From Nitzschia sp. pyKryTriq1 (taxonomy: Eukaryota > Bacillariophyta > Bacillariophyceae > Bacillariales > Bacillariaceae), in assembly GCA_956465555.1 (NCBI GenBank), contig OY101129.1, forward strand, positions 124,001 to 188,000: DNA of 64,000 nucleotides, given 5' to 3'. Positions 11,655 through 19,907 of this stretch are shown here, piece after piece. Under the pieces are notes generated by a model. It did not search any database and was not told where the DNA came from. It worked only from the letters and a program-made list of their open reading frames with translations. The position numbers and the translations under genes are program-made. Numbering within the stretch: the first letter of the stretch is position 1; each line of letters opens with the position of its first letter.

Positions 11655-14600
11655 ATGATGGCTTTTTTACCTGCTGTACTACATGTACTATTGGTCCACG
11701 TGGTCCTCCTTGTTTCCTGGATCTCAACCTCGTCTGGGTTTTCTACCGGAATCATCATTATTACGAGGAGAAGGAGCTCCACCACCACCAGCCGTTTTGG
11801 ATTATTTCTACCCCACGACAGCAGCAGCAGCAGCAGCAGCACATTATCATCCAAAAAGCAACAGCGACAGCAACGTCGTCGACTGCCTCGTTTCTCCAGT
11901 AGAATATCGTCAGCTCGACAAGCTAGCAGTACAAGCAACGTGGATGGTGATGGCGATGGCGATAGCGTTCAGTCACCTACTCGAAGTACTAGTAATACTG
12001 CTACTACCGCCGGTAGTACTACTACTAGTACTCGTAACACCAAAGGACCACAAACCCAAACAACAACAACAACAACAACGAATAAAATCAAGCCAAATGC
12101 CAAAAGAAAAGGAGGAGGTGGAAACAACAATAACAACAACAATAACAACAGCATCAACAATTCCAACAAACGTTTTTCTTCGGTCGTTTCCAAACGAACG
12201 ACTTGGTCTCCGGGACAGAATCGAAAACTCAATCAGGGAATTGTCCAACAAGAAACGGCCATGGATTTATTAACCTTTTTGGCGAGTCAAAAGGGTGCCT
12301 TGACGTTATCGGGAAGTGGTGGCATACTCAATTCGGTCAATTATTCCACCGCCTTTCATCGGATTGCCCGACATGTTCAAAACAATCATCAAAATCAAAA
12401 CCAAAATCAAAATCACAACAACAACAACAACAACAACAATTACCAAAATCAAAATATGGATCCAGCAACCATGCAGGAAAAGAATGATCGATCCAAAGTA
12501 TTGACCGATCCACGATTTGCTCTACTGATGTGCAGTGCTGCCGAAGCGATGCTGGGCAAGGTACAAACTGAAGGATCGTCATCATCGTCATCATCACAGC
12601 AACAACAACAACAGCAGCATGATAGTTCCTTTGGAGCACGCGAAATGTCCAACATAGCATGGGCCATTGCCAAATTGAAACTGACTCCACCCCAAAATGT
12701 CATGCCATTGGAAACGACTTCCGACGATCTCGAGGCACGCGTACTGGAATGTAGTCAACAAGTACGATCGCTTATTTATCAAGTGGCCAAAGAACGAAAG
12801 AATACTGGAACATCAGCAGCTGCAGCTCCATGGATTCCTAAATTATCCGAACTGTCAGCATTATTGTTGGATACGATATCTCATCGAGTAGTCGGTGTCG
12901 TCAATCCAAATTTATTCCGTCTTCAAGAGTGGGCCAATCTATTGTGGGCCTTGGCTACGACGGGAAGAGCCGATCCACAAGTCTTTGCCTTTATTATTGG
13001 GAGTCTCATGCACGGAATGGACCAGGAAATATCAATGGCCGCGGAACCAAATAATAATGACAAGCCTACTCCATCTAGCAGTACTGCTACGAGGACCGAC
13101 GATAAGGATGCCCAAGTACTGCTGCGGCCACAAGAATGGTCAAATTCACTCTGGGCTTTGGCCACATCGGGTATTTTGGGACCCGAAGAAGACTTTTTGC
13201 CCTTTATGGCAAAAATAATGGAGTCGAATCCTACCTTTTTGGAATCCTTCAAACCACAAGAATTGAGTAATACCATTTGGGGCGTGGCGACTATTGTGAA
13301 TAGACGACCGGGCCAACCATCGGGACCGTTAAATGATGCCGCACTTACAATTTTTCGTCATGTCTCCCGTCAAGTTATAGCGAGACGGGGGGAACGATTC
13401 AAAAGTCAGGAGCTTACCAATACGGCATGGGCCTTGGCAACCTTGGGATTCGGAACGATGAATATTGACCTCGAGTTGGCGGAACGCTCTGATTACAAGG
13501 TTTTGAATAGCGACGATGTGGAAGGGGACGCCAAGCTCGCCCGGCAACTTCTGGGTATCGTCTTTCAGAATGCGAAGGATATGTTGCGAAGATATCGATC
13601 ACAGGAATTAAACAATCTTTGCTGGATAATGGCTCGTGTGGATAGGGGAGATGCCGAACTCACAAAGATGATTGCAATCGAATTGAGTAATCCGAGACGA
13701 AATGTGGCGTCTCAAGATATTGGAACGACAATCTGGGGCATGGCATCCAGTGGGTTTGATCAGCCAGACTTCTATCGAGCGATAGTGTCACGGTGGAATC
13801 CCGAGATGGCAGCCCGTGCCAAGCCACAAGAGTTGAGCAATTCTGTCTGGGCCTTGGCGACAGCCGATGTTGCTGCCAAGTATCCGGACGTCTTTGATAC
13901 CACTATTCTACCTCCAGAGCAGCGTGGGACTCCCAATAGCCGCGACGCGGATCCAGTCATTGCTTGTTTTGCTCTGGCGGCGCAAGAACTCATGAGACGG
14001 CCCCAACAGTTCAAAGCACAAGAGATCAAGGACATCTTGTGGGCGTTTTCGCGAAATGGGATCCGACATCCGATGTTGTTTCGAGCCATGGCGGAATATC
14101 TCGTGGGTGACGACGGCAAGGATGGTGCTGCTCCAGGCCGAGGTTTGGATGGATTTTCTGTTCAGGCGGTTGGAAACACGGCATGGGCCTACGCACGACA
14201 AGCACAATTGGGAGCCGACACGATTCAACGCTTCAAAGGCAAGACAAACATGCCGCGAAGTAGCGGCCGACTGGCCCATTACATGGTCCTCTTTACGGAT
14301 GTGAGCGAGTCTCTGATCCACAAACTGTTTTATGCTATTGCCGAAACCGACTTGAATTCATTTGGTGAGAAAATATTTGGTTCTTGCATCATCATATCTT
14401 CTTCGTGTGTTCTACACAACGTCCACTCACCAGTGCTCTGTCTTTTTTTTCGTTTCTTGCATGTAGACAATTTGAAAAAGATGAAACCACAAGACGTAGC
14501 CAATACTGCTTGGGCCTTTGCCACAGTCGGTTTGCAACATACCAAATTCTTGGATGCTGTAGCAGTTGAATTGGAACGAAGGAGCCGTGCGTTTACGCCA

Positions 14601-15659
14601 CAAGAAATGACTAATGCCCTCTGGGCTCTGGCTACTCTGGATTATTGTCCCAAAAATCTTCTCCATAAACTGGAACATTCTATTGTTACCCTACAACGCC
14701 AAAGGAGCGACCCGAACTTCTGGTCGACTCGTTCTATTGCACGAGTCTGGAAACGTCAAGAGCTGGCGAATTTGGCATGGATTATTGCAGTCTTTGGAGA
14801 GTTTCCCATGGATCTAGTGAAGATGGTCTACATGGGTCTTATTGGTGTCGGAGATGACCCAACTCCGGAAATGGTAGCGGAATGCCATGTGTCTGCTGGT
14901 CTTGGTCCTGATGACGGTATTTCTCCAACGGTCGTGATGAGTTTGACATACCTCCAAATGATGATGGACCTAGACACTTCTTCATCATTCTCATCGCCGG
15001 AAGACCGCATCCATTTGCCGGCTGACTTCCCGGATGGCTGGGTCCTAGAAAGAGGATCCACTCCGCAAGTACAACCTTCACGGACAGGAACCCAGACGAC
15101 AGTAGAGGCAGAGAGCCTGTTGAACAAACAAGAAAATGCTGGTGATTTGCAATTGAATCGAAGCGGTCTGCAACAAGTTGTTAGTGCAGCACTAAATCGC
15201 ATTGGATTCAGTCATGTGGAAGAATATGTGTTCGACATGACAACATTGTCGAAGGACTACAATATCCTCAATGCTGGAGCAACCACCAATGACAGTCAAA
15301 TGTCGTCTGAGATTCTTAGTTTGGACATGGCCAATGTTGAGCAACGAATCGGCATTGAAGTGGATGGTCCAGGTCACTTTATCTCGAACATTGACAACTT
15401 GGAAGTCTCAGATGACCAGTATCACAAGGAAAGCACGATCTACAAGAGCTCTAGTAGTGGAAAAGTGGAAGTTGTCTTTGGATGGAACGGAAAATCGAAA
15501 CGAATCGCTACCAAAAGGAATGGCCCAACTGCTCTCAAGCTTCGTCTTATGCAAGCACTCGGTTGGAAAATCCACAACATTCCGTTTTGGGAGTGGGCCA
15601 CTGTAGATCAGGATACTGCTGCCGAAGATGCTTATTGCCATTCCCTCTTGGAGGACTGA
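11655..15659 (+). CDS. Plastid-targeted RAP-domain protein with OPR/Tbc2-like Trp repeats
   Basis: The uninterrupted frame is 1334 aa. A GT...AG intron of 102 nt (14365-14466, phase 1) is probably removed, giving 1300 aa. The signal peptide (LLVHVVLLVSWISTSS) ends before GFSTG, a plastid-type Phe site. A Ser/Asn/Gln-rich spacer follows. From about residue 325 there are about 13 degenerate repeats of the form P-Q-E-L-x-N-x-x-W-A-L-A-T, e.g. QEWANLLWALAT, QELTNTAWALATLGF and QDVANTAWAFATVGL. The C-terminus (from about 1230 in the unspliced frame) is a RAP domain: IGIEVDGPGHF, then KLRLMQALGW and IPFWEW. Chlamydomonas Tbc2 and other OPR/RAP proteins bind specific organellar RNAs for translation or processing, so a role in plastid RNA metabolism is inferred. 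The family is secure; the RNA target is unknown. Confidence 0.9.
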   Translation: MMAFLPAVLHVLLVHVVLLVSWISTSSGFSTGIIIITRRRSSTTTSRFGLFLPHDSSSSSSSTLSSKKQQRQQRRRLPRFSSRISSARQASSTSNVDGDGDGDSVQSPTRSTSNTATTAGSTTTSTRNTKGPQTQTTTTTTTNKIKPNAKRKGGGGNNNNNNNNNSINNSNKRFSSVVSKRTTWSPGQNRKLNQGIVQQETAMDLLTFLASQKGALTLSGSGGILNSVNYSTAFHRIARHVQNNHQNQNQNQNHNNNNNNNNYQNQNMDPATMQEKNDRSKVLTDPRFALLMCSAAEAMLGKVQTEGSSSSSSSQQQQQQQHDSSFGAREMSNIAWAIAKLKLTPPQNVMPLETTSDDLEARVLECSQQVRSLIYQVAKERKNTGTSAAAAPWIPKLSELSALLLDTISHRVVGVVNPNLFRLQEWANLLWALATTGRADPQVFAFIIGSLMHGMDQEISMAAEPNNNDKPTPSSSTATRTDDKDAQVLLRPQEWSNSLWALATSGILGPEEDFLPFMAKIMESNPTFLESFKPQELSNTIWGVATIVNRRPGQPSGPLNDAALTIFRHVSRQVIARRGERFKSQELTNTAWALATLGFGTMNIDLELAERSDYKVLNSDDVEGDAKLARQLLGIVFQNAKDMLRRYRSQELNNLCWIMARVDRGDAELTKMIAIELSNPRRNVASQDIGTTIWGMASSGFDQPDFYRAIVSRWNPEMAARAKPQELSNSVWALATADVAAKYPDVFDTTILPPEQRGTPNSRDADPVIACFALAAQELMRRPQQFKAQEIKDILWAFSRNGIRHPMLFRAMAEYLVGDDGKDGAAPGRGLDGFSVQAVGNTAWAYARQAQLGADTIQRFKGKTNMPRSSGRLAHYMVLFTDVSESLIHKLFYAIAETDLNSFGEKIFGSCIIISSSCVLHNVHSPVLCLFFRFLHVDNLKKMKPQDVANTAWAFATVGLQHTKFLDAVAVELERRSRAFTPQEMTNALWALATLDYCPKNLLHKLEHSIVTLQRQRSDPNFWSTRSIARVWKRQELANLAWIIAVFGEFPMDLVKMVYMGLIGVGDDPTPEMVAECHVSAGLGPDDGISPTVVMSLTYLQMMMDLDTSSSFSSPEDRIHLPADFPDGWVLERGSTPQVQPSRTGTQTTVEAESLLNKQENAGDLQLNRSGLQQVVSAALNRIGFSHVEEYVFDMTTLSKDYNILNAGATTNDSQMSSEILSLDMANVEQRIGIEVDGPGHFISNIDNLEVSDDQYHKESTIYKSSSSGKVEVVFGWNGKSKRIATKRNGPTALKLRLMQALGWKIHNIPFWEWATVDQDTAAEDAYCHSLLED
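14365..14466 (+). other. Probable intron of 102 nt with no stop codon, multiple of three
   Basis: The donor GTGAGA follows TTTG, and the acceptor is a pyrimidine-rich run ending in TGTAG before ACAATTTG. Removal joins Ser-Phe to Asp-Asn-Leu-Lys-Lys and restores the normal spacing before the next QDVANTAW repeat. The 34 residues it would encode are Ser/Cys/Phe-rich and unlike any repeat unit. Its size is like other introns in the window. Confidence 0.75.
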
Positions 15660-16634
15660 TTGATTGGAAAGATGGGAAATTTCGAATTTGTCGCCGCGCC
15701 GATACAGTAGTCTAGCTAGTAGTGTTGAAATACCTGTGATTGAGACTTAACATTAACGTTGTTAGGTACTAAACGTAATGCTGTTAGTCGGTATATTATG
15801 ACGTTTTTCTGACGTTATTCAGATGACCTCGGTTGTTCCTGCCCTTTGACTAACACGACTGTAGTCTGGCAGGTCTCCGTAGGTGTGACAGTAGTAGACG
15901 TAGCTAGCTAGCTGTGGACTCGTTCCACTCTACTCTAGAGAGAATGTTTGACAATCTCTCATCTAATTTATTGTGAGCTTTTCAGCATCTATCTTTCTGA
16001 ATAGTTGACAAGATCAACTTACTTTCACGACCAAAGTGTGACTAGTAGAACCAGGACTGCAGCTAGCTTCTTCCCGGAAGCTCAATCTGGGAGTCCTGCA
16101 TGAGCAACATATGCCTCATCAATTCGTGGGAAACCATAGGAAGCTCCATCTACTCGTGCTTCCGTCTTCCAAGATTCAGTTACACCGATCCAAGACTCTT
16201 GCAGATCGATGTCGTTCCGAGTATCCAAACTGAGACGTGGAACTCGATCACGAGCTGGTCTTCTGTCCAGCACAATTTCCGACATCGTAGTAGGGCTCTG
16301 CGAGTGCGAGTATCCAACACGCACCTTGAGCGCCACGCCAGACGCCAGTATCCAGGAATATTCCCGCCCGTGCATGCGTGCGTCGCCTGTACCGGTTTGT
16401 GTGCTCCGAACCTTCAACATCATAAATCATAACAACATAATAAATAATAATAGCCCTTGCATTTATTGGCTTCACATCTGTCTTCTATGGTCACACGCAC
16501 TAACTGCGCTGCAATTGCGACTCTCCAGTACCAGTACGTACCTGGTACCGCTAGTAGATAGAAGGCCCCTCGAAGAATCGAAAGGCCCGCCCGAGGCCGG
16601 CGGACGCATGCGCACCACCCTGACTTCTTGCATG

Positions 16635-16842
16635 CAGGCATATTATTTGTGAGCACAAGCCGTTCGGAGAAGAACGAAAAACGCCGCCTTCTATTGTTCT
16701 CCTTGCCGCCGCCGGCCAGGCAGCAGGACAATAATACGAGTACAGACGAGTAGTCTATGTATGTCCTTACATCCAAACGGAAGAATTGAAAGACCATTAC
16801 ATAATCTTTCAGGCATATTATTTGTGAGCCGAAGCCGTCCGA
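16635..16842 (+). repeat. Pair of about 33-bp imperfect direct repeats
   Basis: The copies start at 16635 and 16810 and share CAGGCATATTATTTGTGAGC, followed by a near-identical AAGCCGTYCGR tail; one has a one-base length difference in between. The 142 bp separating them show no coding content. They could be remnants of a mobile-element end or a local duplication. Confidence 0.75.
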
Positions 16843-17160
16843 CCTTCATACCGCTAGATTTTTAATGATCAAGCATAAGATTTTTTCTCCCCTGCAGCAT
16901 GCCGGTAGAAATAGATTTCGTGTTGTCCCCCCTCCATCCTGTCTAAAATCTACTCTCACTTCTCTCGTCCTCGCACCATCAGTCCTCTGTTGGGAGCTGT
17001 CGGGTCTAGTAGTCTACACGGGTACCTCTAATATTAACTATACGTCCCTTTATTTCTTCGAATTTGATTGAAGCCAAGACAAGACAAGACAAGAAAACAG
17101 CCGACGACATAGTACAAGCAATATAAGAATAAAGAGACAAGAGAGGTTGCTGGACGTCCA

Positions 17161-17232
17161 CAACGAGGCAACGAGATAACGAGATAACGAGATAACGAGA
17201 CAACGAGACAACGAGTCAACGAGACAACGAGA
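17161..17232 (+). repeat. Octamer tandem array, 9 units
   Basis: Nine consecutive 8-bp units of consensus YAACGAGA (variants TAACGAGA, CAACGAGA, CAACGAGG, CAACGAGT) end 22 bp before the receptor ATG at 17255. The array therefore lies in the 5' UTR or core promoter. Confidence 0.92.
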
Positions 17233-17254
17233 AAACAGTATCTCTTAAAACATC

Positions 17255-19774
17255 ATGTCAAGCAGCGGCCTTTCAGATACCCAAGAAAAAATCATTTCCA
17301 TATTGCCCATCCCAGCGGCAGCGTTGAGCATATGTGGGAGTGCTTCCATCATATACATTGCCCTTCGAACAAGAAGGGGTGGTGGTGGTAGTGGTGGTGG
17401 TGGTGGTGGTGGGAGTGCTACTACTAGAAAAGAATGGACTCCTTATACGCGGCTCATGATTGCGATTAGCAGCTGTGATATCATATATTCCATCACGATG
17501 AGCTTGAGCGGGTTCTTGTTGCCGATGGAAACATCACCTCGAGTTTGGGCGATAGGCAGTGACGCTACATGCTCTGCGCTTGGCTTCTTTTCACAGTTTT
17601 TGGTATCGGTCCTATGCTACAATGGAATGCTGAGCTTTTACTTTTTACTATCTGCCAGGTACGGCGTGAAGAACGTCAGGATCGCCAGCAAATGGTACTA
17701 CGAGCCATTGATGCATATCATAAGTCTGGGATACCCTCTTGCCGCTGGTTTCTATGGACTCTACGCCGGTGTCTTCCATGAAAATGAACTCGGACAAGGC
17801 TGTTGGGTGAACTGTGAGCCAGGCGACGACGAATCTGAATCTGGATCTGAATCTGAATCTTGCAATTCCGTTCTACTTGGTTGGTTCTTTGGCGGGGGTG
17901 TTACAGTGCTTTCTTTTATCAGCATTATTGGCAACAATCTTGTTATTTTTTGCTTTGTTCGAGGGCAAACAGTAACAATATCAAGGCGAAATAGTCCTAC
18001 CAGGGAAGAAGAAAGCAACAACGGAAGACCCAGACGACGTTGTAAATCCGAACTTGTAGAATCAATGGAAGAGGGCAGCAAAGGGGAAACCTCGGACGAG
18101 CAGAGGAGCAAGGATGGACAAGAACTGTCACCTCCGCCGCGGCAGGATACTGAAGACATATCAGAGTCAGACGACGGCGATGCCGACGATTTGCCTCGCC
18201 AAGAATCCTATCAAGGCAACAGTGACGACAGGTCAGTTCGTCAACACGCAAATAAACATCAACTCAAGCGTTTGAAGCTGGTCGCATCGCAAGCCTTCCT
18301 CTATGTCATGGCCTTCGGTCTTACTACAACCTGGACAGCCCTACTGCAAGGGATTCAATCGGTTGCACAAGGTTCCGGAATCGATGCAAACGAGCTTGAA
18401 AAAAAGTTGTATCCAATATTGGTCCTCCAATGTGTGTTCCTCCCTTCCCAAGGAATTTTCAATTTTCTTGTCTACATTCGACCAAAATACCTGAAATGCA
18501 AGGGGGAGTTTCCTCACGTATCTACATCTGCGATTCTTCGACACATCGTGTACGGAACAAGGTTGCCACCAGCACCGAACAGTAAAAGCGGCAACCAGGA
18601 TGCTGCACGCAACCACCAGGGTGTGAAACAGAACAACACGATCCGAGGGATTCCTCACCCGAAACAGGAGAAAGACGATGATTGCTCAAAGAAAAAGGAA
18701 CAGCCGGTGCGGCCGCAACAATCCCAGCCAATAACTCACAGCATAAGTGATTCCCTGACCTCCAGCAGGCCAGAAAATAGAAAATGGGAAGAAGGTGGAA
18801 GCTCGGATACAGCGTTGGTACCAATGCCTCATCGTCTCTCAAATGTTCCAACAATATCGTCTGTGACTGGATCACAGGGGGATACTGATGGAAATGTCTA
18901 TGAAAACAACCATCAGAACGGATCTACTAGTCCGGATGTATCATTGCTACCCATTGTCCATAGGCTGATGAATGCTCCATGGTCGTCTCTTTCTGCCTCC
19001 AGTGGCGATTTCAATGACTCAACGATAGAAAACATCAAATGGGAGGACGGAAGTCCAGATGTGCCACTGGTGATGAGTAGACCAGCAAAATCTTCTTCCG
19101 AAGTAGATTTCCCCATTTCAGAAAATGAGGAAGATAATCATGAGGAGATGCTGATGCTGTATGACGACTCGCATTGTTCGGCACCGCTTGCTCCGAGGGA
19201 AGTGATCAGTTCCCATGATGGTTCCTCTTACTGCTTTCCTCGCGTTTCATCACTCGAGATGATATCCGAGCTGACAACGGCATCCGAAATCGAAATGGAG
19301 CACGGGATCGTTCGATCCTCTGAAAATTATGATAGTTCCCTGGACGATGTATCTATACCATCATACCACAACAACAGCCACGCATCCTACTACGGCGGAG
19401 CTCGTTATGCCTCTGGCGGTGGTGGTAGTGGTGGAAGGAAGCAGCGAAGGGCTCCTACTAATTTGATCCAAGAAAGACCACATTTTCAACAAGATGATGT
19501 TTCTCAAACGCAGGGATCAAGAAGATGGAGCGCAAGTGTCTCCCCCCGGGCGGATGATTCTATAGAGAGTTTGACGCCCCGGCATGACAAGATGATCGTA
19601 GTAGTACATCCGGCAACGGTCGTCGCTGGAGGAGGATTGGGTCGAAAATCAAGAGAGGCGGCGACACAAGGGTCGGATGGTACGAGTAGCACAGGAACAG
19701 ATGGTCCTTTACCGGTTCCAAAACGACGATCGAGCCCTCCGCCATGCTCGCAGAGACAGTTGTCCATCGCGTAA
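17255..19774 (+). CDS. Seven-transmembrane G-protein-coupled-receptor-like protein with long cytoplasmic tail
   Basis: A single exon of 839 aa. Seven hydrophobic segments are visible at about 15-37, 66-90, 108-135, 150-172, 207-235, 345-368 and 385-410. A Cys before helix 3 (DATCSALG) and Cys residues in the loop between helices 4 and 5 (GCWVNC) could form the usual GPCR disulphide. The loop between helices 5 and 6 is about 110 residues, acidic and Arg/Ser-rich. The tail after helix 7 (YIRPKYL) is about 425 residues, hydrophilic, Ser-rich and low complexity. The topology resembles cAMP-receptor-like or secretin-like families seen in protists. No ligand or G-protein motif can be named. There is no signal peptide. 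The octamer array just upstream may affect expression. Confidence 0.8.
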   Translation: MSSSGLSDTQEKIISILPIPAAALSICGSASIIYIALRTRRGGGGSGGGGGGGSATTRKEWTPYTRLMIAISSCDIIYSITMSLSGFLLPMETSPRVWAIGSDATCSALGFFSQFLVSVLCYNGMLSFYFLLSARYGVKNVRIASKWYYEPLMHIISLGYPLAAGFYGLYAGVFHENELGQGCWVNCEPGDDESESGSESESCNSVLLGWFFGGGVTVLSFISIIGNNLVIFCFVRGQTVTISRRNSPTREEESNNGRPRRRCKSELVESMEEGSKGETSDEQRSKDGQELSPPPRQDTEDISESDDGDADDLPRQESYQGNSDDRSVRQHANKHQLKRLKLVASQAFLYVMAFGLTTTWTALLQGIQSVAQGSGIDANELEKKLYPILVLQCVFLPSQGIFNFLVYIRPKYLKCKGEFPHVSTSAILRHIVYGTRLPPAPNSKSGNQDAARNHQGVKQNNTIRGIPHPKQEKDDDCSKKKEQPVRPQQSQPITHSISDSLTSSRPENRKWEEGGSSDTALVPMPHRLSNVPTISSVTGSQGDTDGNVYENNHQNGSTSPDVSLLPIVHRLMNAPWSSLSASSGDFNDSTIENIKWEDGSPDVPLVMSRPAKSSSEVDFPISENEEDNHEEMLMLYDDSHCSAPLAPREVISSHDGSSYCFPRVSSLEMISELTTASEIEMEHGIVRSSENYDSSLDDVSIPSYHNNSHASYYGGARYASGGGGSGGRKQRRAPTNLIQERPHFQQDDVSQTQGSRRWSASVSPRADDSIESLTPRHDKMIVVVHPATVVAGGGLGRKSREAATQGSDGTSSTGTDGPLPVPKRRSSPPPCSQRQLSIA

Positions 19775-19907
19775 AAATGCTAGCAGAGGTATCATCCAGC
19801 TACTAGCCAGCTCTAGCTAGCGAGTAATAATGGACTGGAAAGGCACTGTCGACTATTCCGGTATCATTCTACTAGTAGTAAATAGCCAGAACGTGGAAAT
19901 TCACTTC
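19775..19907. other. Convergent 3' ends
   Basis: These 133 bp separate the receptor gene (+) from the ABC transporter gene (-). They must hold both 3' UTRs or overlapping terminators. No poly(A) motif was firmly identified. Confidence 0.4.

Larger units (their letters stand above)
15660..17254. other. Intergenic, 1.6 kb
   Basis: No gene is supported. The only frames over 100 codons (16082-16652, both strands) overlap each other and have no recognisable content. Repeats seen are a pair of about 33-bp direct repeats (16635 and 16810), CTAGCTAG-type runs near 15900, GTACC/GGTACC palindromes near 16530-16550, and a nine-unit octamer array at 17161-17232. Confidence 0.55.

Noticed and set aside
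16082-16652. Overlapping 113-, 110- and 147-codon frames
   Set aside because: They occupy both strands of the same DNA, have no recognisable motif and biased, unstructured composition.
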